Shown: positions 1 to 9,821, counted from the stretch's first letter. The stretch: 64,000 nucleotides of DNA from Shewanella subflava (GCF_025971955.1 NZ_JAPDMX010000028.1:186001-250000); one strand, 5' to 3'. Notes: generated by a model not told the origin, from the sequence alone. Program-made: numbers and translations.

Positions 1-612
1 TTCATGAAAATGGATTTATCAAGCGTATTAGAAATCAGTATGATTTCAGTGATTTTTGCGTTCTTGTTTGTCGATTTATTCGATACATCAGGCACCTTAG
101 TTGCTGTGGCTCAACGTGGTGGTTTTTTAGATGATAAAGGCCGTTTACCAAGAGTGAAACGTGCATTAACCGCAGACAGTGTTGCCACCATTACCGGTGC
201 TGCATTAGGCACTTCAACCACCACAAGTTACATTGAAAGTACAGCAGGTGTCAGTGCTGGTGGTCGTACCGGTTTAACCGCTGTTGTGGTTGGGGTATTA
301 TTTTTAGCCGCCTTGTTCCTTTCGCCACTGGCTGGAATGGTCCCTGCGTATGCGACTTCAGGCGCACTATTTTATGTCGCTATTTTAATGATGTCTGGTC
401 TTATCAATGTGGATTGGGATGACTTGACTGAAGCTGCACCTGTAGTGGTCACTTGTTTATTAATGCCGCTTACCTTCTCTATTGCGAACGCCATTGGTTT
501 CGGGTTTATTTCTTATTTAGTGATAAAGCTGTTAACGGGCCGTATTAAAGACTTAAATGCCGGAGTGGTATTTATTGCCTTGTTGTTCTTAGTGAAGTTT
601 ATCTACGGCTAA
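1..612 (+). CDS. NCS2-family purine (guanine/hypoxanthine-type) permease, C-terminal part
   Basis: The frame is open from the first base, so this is the 3' part (about 203 codons) of a gene that begins outside the window. The protein is strongly hydrophobic with about five membrane segments. It carries FVDLFDTSGTLVAVAQRGG followed by GTSTTTSYIESTAGVSAGGR, the signature stretches of the AzgA/PbuG-like branch of the NCS2 nucleobase:cation symporters. Family knowledge points to guanine/hypoxanthine or adenine uptake at the inner membrane; the exact base cannot be told. A terminator follows the stop codon. The permease assignment is firm, the substrate is not. Confidence 0.88.
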   Translation, partial: FMKMDLSSVLEISMISVIFAFLFVDLFDTSGTLVAVAQRGGFLDDKGRLPRVKRALTADSVATITGAALGTSTTTSYIESTAGVSAGGRTGLTAVVVGVLFLAALFLSPLAGMVPAYATSGALFYVAILMMSGLINVDWDDLTEAAPVVVTCLLMPLTFSIANAIGFGFISYLVIKLLTGRIKDLNAGVVFIALLFLVKFIYG

Positions 613-687
613 CGACAACTAGGGCGGTTGAGCTTTCAAGATTGTTTTGCAAAGTTTAACGCGTTCAAGATTAGCGCCATTTGATTA

Positions 688-715
688 AGGGTTATGCAAT
701 GCATAGCCCTTTTTT
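688..715 (+). terminator. Rho-independent terminator after the NCS2 permease
   Basis: The arms AGGGTTATGC and GCATAGCCCT (one G-T pair) enclose a 3-nt loop and are followed by a run of T. It lies 76 nt after the permease stop and upstream of proB, separating the two transcription units. Confidence 0.85.
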
Positions 716-838
716 ATGGCAGATCACAAATAAAATGCACTTAAACCCATTTGATTGCAGCTTTATCTAGGAATTCAACATTGAATTGGGTATAAAAATA
801 GTTCGGAATATTATCAAGTAAATTAGAGAGAAGGCTAA

Positions 839-1969
839 ATGGGTTATCGCCGCGTGGTAGTGAAGTTAGGCACCAGTGTACTGACTTCCGGCAGCAAGAA
901 ATTAGACAAGGCACATATGGTTGAATTAGCCAGACAAATGGCTAACTTAATGAAGTCTGGTGTTGAAGTAGTGTTATGCACTTCAGGTGCAATTGCCGCG
1001 GGACGTGAACATTTACAATATCCCATTTTGCCCGACACCATGGCGCACAAACAATTGCTTGCGGCGGTGGGGCAAAGCCAATTAATTCTGGCCTGGTCGC
1101 AATTGTTCAGTTTATATGGCTTGCATGTGGGTCAGCTATTGCTAACCCGTGCAGACTTGCAAGACAGAGAGCGCTACCTCAATGCGCGCGATACGTTAAA
1201 CGCGCTATTAGATAACAATATTATCCCGATTATTAATGAAAATGATGCGGTCGCCACCAACGAAATTAAAGTCGGCGATAACGATAACTTATCGGCTCGT
1301 GCGGCGTTGTTGTGTGATGCTGACCTGTTGATTTTACTTACCGATCAAAAAGGCTTGTTTGATGCCGATCCGCGTACCAATCCCGATGCTCAATTAATCA
1401 AACAAGTGGTGAATATTGATGACAGCTTGCGCTTACTTGCGGGTGGGTCGGTTTCTGGATTAGGCACCGGCGGTATGGCCACTAAACTTGAGGCGGCAGA
1501 TATTGCGAGACGCGCGGGAATTGAGGTGGTGATCGCTTCAGGTCATCATCCCGATGTGATTAATAAAGTCGCCCTGCGGGAGTCGGTCGGAACTCATTTT
1601 AGTGCGATAGATTCGCCCTTAGAAAGTCGTAAACAGTGGATATTAGCTGGGCCTGCTAGCCAAGGTAAGCTGGTTGTGGATGCGGGGGCTGCTCGGGCAG
1701 TTGTAGAAAGCGGGCGCAGTTTATTGTCTAAAGGGATCATCCGCATTGAAGGGGAGTTTGATCGAGGCGCCACCATTTTAATTATTAATACAGAAACGCG
1801 TGTTTTAGCTAAGGGCATAAGCCGTTATTGCGCCGCTGACTTACGTAAAATCAGCGGCAAACATTCCAATGAAATTGAAGATATTTTAGGGTATGACTAT
1901 GGGGATGCCGCTGTGCACCGCAATGACATGGTTGTATTAGAAAACAAGGAGAAAACTCATGTCAGTTAA
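839..1969 (+). CDS. proB: Glutamate 5-kinase
   Basis: ProB phosphorylates L-glutamate to gamma-glutamyl phosphate, the first and feedback-controlled step of proline synthesis in the cytoplasm. The 376-aa protein has the amino-acid-kinase domain in its first about 255 residues: VKLGTS near residues 8-13, INENDAV at 132-138 and GDNDN at 146-150. A C-terminal PUA domain (about 278-365) gives the usual full length of the enterobacterial type. The start is preceded by GAGAGAAGG. The 3' end overlaps proA by 11 nt, so the two are translated as a coupled pair. Confidence 0.97.
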   Translation: MGYRRVVVKLGTSVLTSGSKKLDKAHMVELARQMANLMKSGVEVVLCTSGAIAAGREHLQYPILPDTMAHKQLLAAVGQSQLILAWSQLFSLYGLHVGQLLLTRADLQDRERYLNARDTLNALLDNNIIPIINENDAVATNEIKVGDNDNLSARAALLCDADLLILLTDQKGLFDADPRTNPDAQLIKQVVNIDDSLRLLAGGSVSGLGTGGMATKLEAADIARRAGIEVVIASGHHPDVINKVALRESVGTHFSAIDSPLESRKQWILAGPASQGKLVVDAGAARAVVESGRSLLSKGIIRIEGEFDRGATILIINTETRVLAKGISRYCAADLRKISGKHSNEIEDILGYDYGDAAVHRNDMVVLENKEKTHVS

Positions 1970-3257
1970 TCAGGATGACGCCAGCCAAGCGCAAATTAAT
2001 GAATATTTGCAAGGTTTAGGTCAACGTGCCAAGGCGGCAAGTTTTACCCTTGCCACGTTAACATCTACCCAGAAAAATAATTTACTCAGTACCATCAGTG
2101 AACGTTTAGCTGATAATGCCAGTGCGATTTTAGCTGCAAACGCTAAAGATGTGGCGGCCGCCAAGGCCAATGGGTTAACCGATGCCATGATTGACCGTTT
2201 ACTGCTTGATGAAGCGAGATTAGCCGGCATTATTGGTGACATTGATAATGTGATAGCCCTTGCCGATCCTATCGGTAAAGAAGCGGCCAGCCAGTTACTT
2301 GATAATGGATTACGACTGACCCAGCGAAGCGTGCCTCTTGGGGTCGTTGGCGTGATTTACGAAGCCCGCCCGAATGTGACCGTGGATATTGCGGTATTAG
2401 CATTAAAAACCGGTAATGCGGTTATTTTACGTGGCGGTAAAGAAACCATCGAGTCGAATAAAGTACTCAGTGATGTTATTCGAGGCGCGCTCAATAGCTT
2501 GAACTTACCGCAAGATGCGGTGCAATTAATCGCATCCCCAGAGCGGGCAATTGTAAGTGGTTTACTGCGCTTAGATAAGTATGTCGATATGATCATTCCA
2601 CGTGGCGGGCAAGCGTTACAGCGCTTATGCGCTGAACAATCAAGTATTCCAGTTATTCTGGGTGGTATTGGTATTTGCCATTTATTGGTCGATAAAAAAG
2701 CTGATTTGAACCGTGCTGTTGACGTGATTGCTAACGCGAAAGTGCAACGACCTACCGTGTGTAATGCTTTAGATACCTTGTTAATCGACCAGCAAGTTGC
2801 CGCAGCCTTTGTCCCTAAGGTGGCAGCACATTTACATAGCCTTGGGGTGAAGTTTTATGTGTGTGAGCAAACTCAGGGCTATTTAAGTGGATTAGGGTTT
2901 GATATCACACCTGCCGATGATGAGTCGTTTTCGACTGAGTGGTTATCATTAACTTTAGGCATAAAAGTGGTTGCTGACATTGATGCGGCAATCGCTCATA
3001 TTCGTCAGCATTCAAGCGGGCATTCTGAAGCGATATTAACCGATGATATTCACGCGGCAAGTTACTTTATGAATCAAGTTGATTCAGCGGCGGTATATGT
3101 TAATGCCAGCACGCGTTTTACCGATGGTGCTCAATTTGGTTTAGGTGCAGAGGTGGCGGTGAGTACTCAAAAATTGCATGCCAGAGGGCCAATGGCGTTG
3201 GATGCCTTAACCACCTATAAATGGCTTGCGTGGGGCGATTACACCTGCCGTGGTTAG
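1959..3257 (+). CDS. proA: Gamma-glutamyl phosphate reductase
   Basis: ProA reduces gamma-glutamyl phosphate with NADPH to glutamate-5-semialdehyde, the second step of proline synthesis. At 432 aa it is slightly longer than E. coli ProA. It has the aldehyde-dehydrogenase-like fold markers [17 protein letters not shown] (about 125-141) and the catalytic cysteine in QRPTVCNA (Cys268). The start ATG lies inside proB and has AAGGAG just upstream. ProB and ProA form a complex that channels the labile intermediate, which fits the 11-nt overlap. No proC is in the window. Confidence 0.97.
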   Translation: MSVNQDDASQAQINEYLQGLGQRAKAASFTLATLTSTQKNNLLSTISERLADNASAILAANAKDVAAAKANGLTDAMIDRLLLDEARLAGIIGDIDNVIALADPIGKEAASQLLDNGLRLTQRSVPLGVVGVIYEARPNVTVDIAVLALKTGNAVILRGGKETIESNKVLSDVIRGALNSLNLPQDAVQLIASPERAIVSGLLRLDKYVDMIIPRGGQALQRLCAEQSSIPVILGGIGICHLLVDKKADLNRAVDVIANAKVQRPTVCNALDTLLIDQQVAAAFVPKVAAHLHSLGVKFYVCEQTQGYLSGLGFDITPADDESFSTEWLSLTLGIKVVADIDAAIAHIRQHSSGHSEAILTDDIHAASYFMNQVDSAAVYVNASTRFTDGAQFGLGAEVAVSTQKLHARGPMALDALTTYKWLAWGDYTCRG

Positions 3258-3308
3258 TGGCTCACGTTAATAAGCTACTGAAGTAGGTGGTTTAGGGCTA
3301 AAAATAAA

Positions 3309-3330
3309 AACGCCACCCTAGGGTGGCGTT
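3309..3330. terminator. Bidirectional terminator between proA and the TorF-like porin
   Basis: A perfect 10-bp inverted repeat, AACGCCACCC / GGGTGGCGTT, with a 2-nt centre lies between convergent genes. It is A-rich on the proA side. It probably serves both strands. Confidence 0.8.
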
Positions 3331-3353
3331 AACTTATTAACTAACTCAATAGT

Positions 3354-4091
3354 TTATAGGTCAAAGTTATATACGTAACCTACTACAACTTTAGCATCAT
3401 CTTTGCCCCAAACATCATTGTCTAAATCTGTTTTAGAGACCATAAATGATACTGTGCCTACATCGGTATCGGCACTTAATGAGATATTGTAATCTGAATA
3501 GCTATCGCCGTATAAATCATCAGCGACGTCACCCATAGAGTAACCATAATGCAGACCTAAATTAACTTTTTCAGTTAATGGGAAACTTAGATTAGCTTGT
3601 ACATAGCTCCAATCTGTTTCGTCATCAGCACCTGATACATCATCATCAGCATTAACCACTTGGGTATAACCCACTTCTAACCATTGCCAACCGACAAGTA
3701 GGGTCACTTCACCAAAGTTAAGGTCATAATCTGAATCTGGATAAGCATAATAAATATAGCTTATGTCATAGTAGAAATCTTCACCAAACTCACCACCATA
3801 GCCGGCATAAAAATCGGTTTCGTAGGTGCCGTAAGTTTCTATGCCATCTAACATTTCTTCTTCATCTGGAGAGCCAAAGTCGACATTAGAGGCCCAAGTT
3901 CCTGCATAAAAACCTGATTCATGTGCGTAGTCTAAGCCACCCTGTACTGCAACAGCATCATCAGTTTGAGTTACGCCACGCCATAGATAATTAGAGGTTG
4001 CGCCAATATTAGCCGAGAATTCAGCAAGCGCACTGCCGCTAAGTAACAGTGTGCTTGATAAAGCCACAGCTTGTAATAGTGATTTTTTCAT
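3354..4091 (-). CDS. TorF-family putative porin
   Basis: This 245-aa protein has a Sec signal peptide (MKKSLLQAV... ending ...SGSALA, then EFSANIG). The mature part is rich in Asp, Tyr and Gly with alternating beta-strand pattern and ends in ...VGYVYNFDL, a C-terminal aromatic/hydrophobic signature typical of outer-membrane barrels. The N-terminal core SNYLWRGVTQTDD is diagnostic of the conserved family TIGR02001/TorF. Its substrate is unknown; family members are widespread in Shewanella. The upstream ATG at 4097 is possible, but GAGGG sits immediately before it and 6 nt before the chosen ATG. It stands alone, convergent with proA. Confidence 0.85.
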   Translation of the reverse strand: MKKSLLQAVALSSTLLLSGSALAEFSANIGATSNYLWRGVTQTDDAVAVQGGLDYAHESGFYAGTWASNVDFGSPDEEEMLDGIETYGTYETDFYAGYGGEFGEDFYYDISYIYYAYPDSDYDLNFGEVTLLVGWQWLEVGYTQVVNADDDVSGADDETDWSYVQANLSFPLTEKVNLGLHYGYSMGDVADDLYGDSYSDYNISLSADTDVGTVSFMVSKTDLDNDVWGKDDAKVVVGYVYNFDL

Positions 4092-4097
4092 TTTCAT

Positions 4098-4443
4098 CCC
4101 TCAAGTTTTATTATTGTGTATTTAATGCTTTGTGTTGAACTCAAAGCGTTAAATTCTTTTGGTTTATATAAAACAAAACCAAGATTAATTGCTGATCATT
4201 CTACCGCTTGTTATTTGCTCCCATATATTCAGTTATATTGAAGAGCTGTTGGGCACAATCTAACCAACCTAAATTAGGTTGAGTTAAATCATAGTTTAAC
4301 ATTTTTTACACATCAACTGATTTGGTGTAATTTTTCATCATATTTTTTTACAGTGTAGGTGCTTTACATACAAAAGGTTGTTTCCATCCCATTGGGACAA
4401 AGATACTTTTGTTTATGTCAGCTTACTTTTTACTTAAATAATT
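4098..4443. other. Intergenic region upstream of the TorF-like gene
   Basis: This 346-nt AT-rich stretch between two minus-strand genes has no convincing ORF. It must hold the promoter of the porin gene and the 3' end of the cupin transcript. No strong terminator hairpin or known riboswitch fold was recognised. Confidence 0.5.
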
Positions 4444-4806
4444 TTAATTTTCAAAAATAACATAAATTTTCTTACACTTTTCAGTTACTTCCCATGTACC
4501 TTTAAAGCCAGCAGGAATGACAAACTTGTCACCCACATTGACAGTCAGTTTGGCACCATTCACATCGGTTATGATGCTAGTACCTGCGAGAATGTCGCAG
4601 TACTCATGTTCAGTATATTCAACGTTCCAACAACCAACATCACTCTCCCATATGCCTACATTAAATTGTGCGCATGGGCTGGCATAATGATTTTGTATGC
4701 TTTGTAATGGGTTGCCGTTAAGTCTTTTTTCATCAGGTAAATGATATTGTTCGATTTCAGCTGATGATGTTGCAAAGCTCTCGATATCATTGATTAGTTT
4801 TGTCAT
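4444..4806 (-). CDS. Small cupin-domain protein (DUF861/Cupin_3 type)
   Basis: This 120-aa single-domain protein has the pattern of the Cupin_3 (DUF861) family: IWESDVGCWNVEYTEHEYCD (about 52-71), then GTSIITDVNGAKLTVNVGDK and VIPAGFKGTWEV. The fold is that of (S)-ureidoglycine aminohydrolase and EutQ relatives, but no specific reaction can be assigned. It lies 16 nt after mmsA on the same strand, so it is probably the last gene of a bauA-mmsA-cupin operon. It may process or sense an intermediate of amine degradation, which is inference only. Confidence 0.8.
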   Translation of the reverse strand: MTKLINDIESFATSSAEIEQYHLPDEKRLNGNPLQSIQNHYASPCAQFNVGIWESDVGCWNVEYTEHEYCDILAGTSIITDVNGAKLTVNVGDKFVIPAGFKGTWEVTEKCKKIYVIFEN

Positions 4807-4822
4807 GTTTATGTACTCGAGA

Positions 4823-6319
4823 TTAGTTCATTGTCGGCATGATAAACGCCGAGCCTTCAGTGGTGACTGATGCTTTTGGCCATCTTGCGGTAATGGCTTT
4901 GCGTTTTGTATAAAAACGAACGCCATCTGGTCCATGCATATGCAAAGGACCAAACAATGAGCGTTTCCAACCGCCAAAGCTATGGAATGCCATTGGTACA
5001 GGAATAGGCACGTTAACCCCAACCATACCAACCTCAACATGGTGGCAAAAATGGCGTGCAGCTTCACCATTTTGAGTGAAGATCGCGGTGCCGTTACCAA
5101 ACTCGTGTTTGTTAATCAGGTTAAGCGCCTCGGCGTAATCTTTTACGCGTACAATGGCTAATACCGGACCAAAAATTTCTTCTTGGTAAATGGTCATCTC
5201 AGGGGTGACGTTATCGAACAAGCATGCCCCTAAAAAGTAACCCTGTTGCTGATCTTTTACCGATAAATTTCTGCCATCGGCAATCAGTGTTGCGCCTTCA
5301 GCCACGCCTTTTTCCACGTAGTCGCGAACTTTTTGTAGGTGCTGGGCTGAAATTAAAGGCCCCATATCCATTTCTGGTGTTAAGCCGTTACCCACTTTAA
5401 GATTTTCAATTTGTGGCAGTAAAGCTTCTACTAATTTGTCGCCGCTATTTCCAACCGCTAACACGACTGAAATGGCCATGCAGCGTTCGCCTGCACTGCC
5501 ATAAGCTGCGCCCATAAGCGCTTTAACCGCTTGGTCTAAATCAGCATCTGGCATTAATAACATGTGGTTTTTAGCGCCACCTAATGCTTGTACACGTTTA
5601 CCGTGCGCTGAGGCTGTACTGTAAATATATTCGGCGATTGGCGTTGAACCAACAAAGCTAACTGCTTGAATATCTGGGTGAGTTAGCAGCGTATCAACGG
5701 CTTCTTTATCACCATTGACAACGTTAAATACTCCATCAGGTAAACCTGCTTCAGTGAGTAATTCAGCCATGCGCAGCACAGAGCTTGGATCCTTTTCAGA
5801 AGGCTTCATGATGAAAGTATTGCCGCAAGCGATGGCAATAGGGAACATCCACATAGGTACCATTACTGGGAAGTTAAACGGTGCAATTCCTGCGACAACG
5901 CCTAAAGATTGATTCACAGACCATGAATCTACGCCACCGCCAACCTGTTGAGTATGTTCGCCCTTCAGTAAATGTGGAATGCCACAAGCAAATTCAACCA
6001 CTTCTAAACCACGTACCAATTCACCTTTGGCATCTTCTAATACTTTGCCGTGCTCGCGAGTGATAAGTTCAGCTAGCTCATCAATGTGTTGTTCCATTAA
6101 TGCTTTAAACTTGAACAGTACGCGTGCGCGATTGAGTGGCGTTACCTGTGACCATGTTTGATAGGCTTGTTTTGCAATCTCAACGGCATGGCTCACTTCT
6201 TGTGTACTCGCTAACGACACATGGCCGCGAAGTTCTCCACTAGCGGGTTCATAAATAGGTTGCTGGCGTTGACTGATTTCAGTGTGCTTGCCATTGACGT
6301 AATGAGATAAAGTGAGCAT
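4823..6319 (-). CDS. mmsA: CoA-acylating (methyl)malonate-semialdehyde dehydrogenase
   Basis: This enzyme oxidises methylmalonate or malonate semialdehyde with NAD and CoA, giving propionyl-CoA or acetyl-CoA plus CO2. The 498-aa protein shows the MmsA-specific QALGGAKNHMLLMPDADLDQ stretch and the catalytic cysteine in GERCMAIS. It also has the N-terminal YEPASGELRGHV and the PFNFPVMVPMWMFPIAIACG motif. The start has AAAGG upstream. With the beta-alanine aminotransferase 69 nt upstream, the likely substrate here is malonate semialdehyde (Pseudomonas bauC equivalent). A valine-pathway role remains possible. Confidence 0.92.
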   Translation of the reverse strand: MLTLSHYVNGKHTEISQRQQPIYEPASGELRGHVSLASTQEVSHAVEIAKQAYQTWSQVTPLNRARVLFKFKALMEQHIDELAELITREHGKVLEDAKGELVRGLEVVEFACGIPHLLKGEHTQQVGGGVDSWSVNQSLGVVAGIAPFNFPVMVPMWMFPIAIACGNTFIMKPSEKDPSSVLRMAELLTEAGLPDGVFNVVNGDKEAVDTLLTHPDIQAVSFVGSTPIAEYIYSTASAHGKRVQALGGAKNHMLLMPDADLDQAVKALMGAAYGSAGERCMAISVVLAVGNSGDKLVEALLPQIENLKVGNGLTPEMDMGPLISAQHLQKVRDYVEKGVAEGATLIADGRNLSVKDQQQGYFLGACLFDNVTPEMTIYQEEIFGPVLAIVRVKDYAEALNLINKHEFGNGTAIFTQNGEAARHFCHHVEVGMVGVNVPIPVPMAFHSFGGWKRSLFGPLHMHGPDGVRFYTKRKAITARWPKASVTTEGSAFIMPTMN

Positions 6320-6388
6320 AAAAAACCTTTCTATTAATAGTGTAAATGTAGTTGTGTTTGTGCTGTTGAGTGATCAAATCAGTAGCCG

Positions 6389-7738
6389 TTAACCCACTGC
6401 CAGTATCGCATCAGACAGGCTATTGACCATGTCATCTATTTGCGATTTTTCGACAATTAGCGGTGGCGAAAGGGCCAAAATATCGCCAGTGGCACGGACT
6501 AAAGTGCCATTTCTAAAACAGTGGTCGAATATCTCATACCCACGTTTACCCACTCCTTTGTCGCTGGGGGCAAACTGAATGCCCGCAACTAAACCAATAT
6601 TGCGAATATCGATAATGTTCGGTAAGCCTTTCAAGCTGTGCACCGCGTCTTCAAAATATTGGCTAAGGTTTTTAGCGCGTTCAAAAAGTTGCTCTTCCTG
6701 ATATATCGCTAAAGTGGCTAATGCAGAAGCGGCAGCAACAGGGTGCCCTGAATAAGTGTAACCATGGAAAAACTCAATCATGTTTTCTGGACCCTGCATG
6801 CAGGTATCATGAATGGTATTACTAACAAACACTGCGCCCATCGGAATCGCGCCATTGTTAATGGCCTTGGCTGTAGTAATAATATCTGGTGTTACCTGCC
6901 AAAAATCACTGGCAAACGCTGCGCCTAATCGACCAAATCCGGTAATGACTTCGTCAAATATCAATAAAATGCCGTGTTTTTGGGTGATTTCGCGTAAGCG
7001 TTTTAAATAACCATCAGGGGGTAAAATAACCCCAGCAGAACCTGACATGGGTTCAACAATCACGGCGGCAATGTTTTCTGCACCGTGTAGGGTAATCAGT
7101 TGTTCTAATACTTCAGCTTTTTCAATGCCATTTTTCGGTAGCCCTTTTGAAAATGCATTGTTAGCAATATCTAAGGTGTGGGGTAAATGATCGACCCCTT
7201 GCAATAACTGGCCACTAAACGTTTTACGATTATTGCCAATACCACCTACTGAGATCCCGCCAAAACCGACACCATGATATCCAAGCTCTCTGCCGATAAA
7301 GCGAGTGCGTGAAGGTTGACCATTTGCGCGGTGATAGCACAGAGCCATTTTTAATGCGGTATCAACTGATTCAGAACCTGAGTTAGTGAAAAACACTTTA
7401 TCAAGTCCATCAGGACTCATTTGGGTGAGTTTTTGGGCTAATTCAAATGCCAATGGATGACCCAATTGGAATGAAGGGGCATAATCCATTTGATTAATCT
7501 GTTTGCTGACCGCCTCAGAAATCTTTTTGCGACCATGACCCGCATTACAACACCATAACCCCGCAGTGGCATCTAGCACAGCTTGGCCACGATCATCGGT
7601 ATAGTACATACCTTCAGCTTGGGTCAGTAACCTTGGGTTGGCTTTAAACTGTCGATTGGCAGTAAAGGGCATCCAATAGTTTGCCATGTCTGGCGTGGAT
7701 ATTGATGAACTGCTTGATTGAGGCGGATGTTGTTGCAT
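6389..7738 (-). CDS. bauA: Beta-alanine (omega-amino acid):pyruvate aminotransferase
   Basis: This is a class III PLP-dependent aminotransferase of 449 aa. It would transfer the amino group of beta-alanine (or a related omega-amino acid) to pyruvate, yielding malonate semialdehyde and alanine. Visible motifs are LDATAGLWCCNAGHGRKKI near the N-terminus, FTNSGSESVDTALKMAL, FDEVITGFGRLG, and the PLP lysine in TAKAINNGAIPMGAV. These match omega-amino acid--pyruvate transaminases more closely than ornithine-type enzymes. The start at 7738 is preferred because AAGGA lies 7 nt upstream; an ATG at 7759 is also in frame. It is divergent from puuC, across a putative PuuR site. Confidence 0.88.
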   Translation of the reverse strand: MQQHPPQSSSSSISTPDMANYWMPFTANRQFKANPRLLTQAEGMYYTDDRGQAVLDATAGLWCCNAGHGRKKISEAVSKQINQMDYAPSFQLGHPLAFELAQKLTQMSPDGLDKVFFTNSGSESVDTALKMALCYHRANGQPSRTRFIGRELGYHGVGFGGISVGGIGNNRKTFSGQLLQGVDHLPHTLDIANNAFSKGLPKNGIEKAEVLEQLITLHGAENIAAVIVEPMSGSAGVILPPDGYLKRLREITQKHGILLIFDEVITGFGRLGAAFASDFWQVTPDIITTAKAINNGAIPMGAVFVSNTIHDTCMQGPENMIEFFHGYTYSGHPVAAASALATLAIYQEEQLFERAKNLSQYFEDAVHSLKGLPNIIDIRNIGLVAGIQFAPSDKGVGKRGYEIFDHCFRNGTLVRATGDILALSPPLIVEKSQIDDMVNSLSDAILAVG

Positions 7739-7836
7739 TGCTAATTCCTTGTTTTTCATCGCACTGAAATTGCGTTATCAGCACACTTTTTTGTAGTCAA
7801 TACATCTATTGATGGTCAATATTTGCTACGCTATAT

Positions 7837-7851
7837 CAAATATAATGAACA
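7837..7851 (+). promoter_or_regulatory. Candidate PuuR operator
   Basis: CAAATATAATGAACA matches 14 of 15 positions of the asymmetric E. coli PuuR recognition sequence as I recall it (AAAATATAATGAACA). It lies in the 290-nt divergent region between bauA and puuC, and a puuR homologue is encoded 5 kb away. Occupancy would be expected to repress one or both divergent genes until putrescine is present. Confidence 0.65.
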
Positions 7852-7942
7852 TGGAAGAGGTTTTGGTAAAAAATTAAAGTAAATTGGACAATTTTGTAAA
7901 ATATATTGAAATTTTTGTCGGTTCAGCATAATTTGAAGCATC

Positions 7943-7959
7943 AATTACACTCTGTAATT
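7943..7959. promoter_or_regulatory. Operator-like inverted repeat upstream of puuC
   Basis: A perfect 7-3-7 inverted repeat, AATTACA-CTC-TGTAATT, sits 70 nt upstream of the puuC start. Its size is that of a dimeric regulator site. No specific regulator can be named. Confidence 0.4.
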
Positions 7960-8028
7960 ACAGTCAGGTTGTTTGGCTAATTAATTTGGTTACAGCCAAA
8001 CATGCACATATAGGATGTCGAGGTGGCA

Positions 8029-9525
8029 ATGAGCTCTCCAACAAATCGTAGCGAATGGGAACAACTCGCAAAAAGTCTCACTATTAATGGCAACGCCATG
8101 ATTAATGGTGAGTATCAATCAGCACAATCGGGTGAAACATTTGATTGTATTAGCCCTGTTGATGGCCGCATGCTAGCTAAAGTCGCCAGTTGCGATTATC
8201 AAGATGCCAACAAAGCTGTGGCAAATGCTAAAGCCGTGTTTGAAGCCGGTACATGGTCTGAACTTCCTCCTGTAAAGCGTAAAGCGATTATGATCCGTTT
8301 TGCCGAGCTTTTAGAGCAAAATGCAGATGAGCTTGCTTTACTTGAAACCCTCGACATGGGTAAGCCTATTCAGTTTGCCAAAGCGGTTGACGTAGCGGGT
8401 GCGGCTCGCGCAATCAGATGGTGTGGTGAAGCCATCGACAAAATTTATGATGAAATAGCCCCTACAGCACACAATGAAATAGGCATGATCACCCGTGAAC
8501 CTGTTGGCGTCGTTGCTGCCATTGTGCCTTGGAACTTCCCAATGATTATGGCGTGTTGGAAGTTAGGCCCAGCGCTAGCAACGGGTAACAGTGTGGTATT
8601 AAAACCTTCTGAAAAGTCACCGTTAACCGCGATAAAAATGGCGCAGCTTGCATTGGATGCAGGGATTCCTAAAGGCGTGCTAAACGTATTACCAGGTTTG
8701 GGTCATACTGTCGGTAAAGCATTAGCGTTACATATGGATGTGGATACTTTGGTATTTACTGGCTCAACAAAAATTGCCAAGCAGTTGATGATTTATGCTG
8801 GGCAATCAAATATGAAACGTGTTTGGTTAGAGGCGGGTGGAAAAAGCCCGAATATCGTTTTCAATGATGCACCTGATTTGAAAGCCGCGGCGCAAGCTGC
8901 AGCCTCTGCTATCGCATTTAATCAAGGTGAAGTGTGTACTGCAGGTTCGCGTTTACTGGTTGAATCTGGCATTAAAGATGAATTGATTCAACTTATTGCT
9001 GAAGAGTTAAAATCTTGGCAGCCCGGTCATCCATTAGATCCCGATACGGTTACGGGAGCAATGGTTGATACCCAGCAAATGGAAAACGTTTTAGGCTATA
9101 TCAAAGCCGGTGAAGATGAAGGTGCAACTTTAGTACAAGGCGGCAAACAAGTAATGGCGGATACCGGTGGTGTGTATGTCCAGCCAACGATATTCTCTGA
9201 AGTGAACAACAAAATGACCATCGCCAGCGAAGAGATTTTTGGGCCGGTTTTATCTGTGATCGAATTTGATGGTATGGACGAAGCAATTCAAATTGCTAAT
9301 GACACCATTTACGGTTTAGCCGCGGGTGTATGGACATCAAATCTTTCTAAAGCGCATAAAACTGCCAAAGCGTTACGCAGCGGAATGGTGTGGATAAACC
9401 ATTATGATGGTGGCGATATGACTGCGCCATTTGGTGGTTATAAGCAATCAGGAAATGGTCGAGATAAATCGTTGCATGCATTCGACAAGTACACAGAAAT
9501 TAAAGCTACTTGGATTGCATTGTAA
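8029..9525 (+). CDS. puuC: Gamma-glutamyl-gamma-aminobutyraldehyde dehydrogenase
   Basis: PuuC oxidises gamma-glutamyl-gamma-aminobutyraldehyde to gamma-glutamyl-GABA, the third step of the Puu pathway. It commonly accepts other aminoaldehydes. At about 498 aa it matches the family length. It carries PWNFPMIMACWKLGPALATG, the general-base Glu in LEAGGKSPNIVF, the nucleophile in GEVCTAGSRL, and the C-terminal GGYKQSGNGRDKS. An in-frame GTG at 8023 is an alternative start with AGGA upstream; ATG 8029 has GAGG five bases before it. It is separated from puuA by about 5 kb and has its own promoter region and terminator. Confidence 0.92.
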   Translation: MSSPTNRSEWEQLAKSLTINGNAMINGEYQSAQSGETFDCISPVDGRMLAKVASCDYQDANKAVANAKAVFEAGTWSELPPVKRKAIMIRFAELLEQNADELALLETLDMGKPIQFAKAVDVAGAARAIRWCGEAIDKIYDEIAPTAHNEIGMITREPVGVVAAIVPWNFPMIMACWKLGPALATGNSVVLKPSEKSPLTAIKMAQLALDAGIPKGVLNVLPGLGHTVGKALALHMDVDTLVFTGSTKIAKQLMIYAGQSNMKRVWLEAGGKSPNIVFNDAPDLKAAAQAAASAIAFNQGEVCTAGSRLLVESGIKDELIQLIAEELKSWQPGHPLDPDTVTGAMVDTQQMENVLGYIKAGEDEGATLVQGGKQVMADTGGVYVQPTIFSEVNNKMTIASEEIFGPVLSVIEFDGMDEAIQIANDTIYGLAAGVWTSNLSKAHKTAKALRSGMVWINHYDGGDMTAPFGGYKQSGNGRDKSLHAFDKYTEIKATWIAL

Positions 9526-9558
9526 TTCATTGACCGTGTAATTCATTTGATTTAAAGC

Positions 9559-9591
9559 AAGCCCTGTGAGCCTTCATCACAGGGCTTTTTT
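9559..9591 (+). terminator. Rho-independent terminator after puuC
   Basis: An 11-bp perfect stem, AAGCCCTGTGA / TCACAGGGCTT, with a 7-nt loop is followed by a T run, 33 nt after the puuC stop. Confidence 0.92.
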
Positions 9592-9821
9592 ATTAGCTAT
9601 TTTCAGGATAAGGTCATTGGTATTCAAGATGCTCTTGAATTGTAAAAACACCTTTGCACTCGGCGTTTTATATGACTCGCTATTAAGATAAAAGCGATTG
9701 AATGGATACTGTTTGTGTGCATTTTAACCCTCTCTTAGGTGATATTTATCGATATTTATGCACATTTTGGCTGTTCGTATACTAGGATAGACAGCATCTT
9801 ACAATTCAGGATCTGTTTAGA

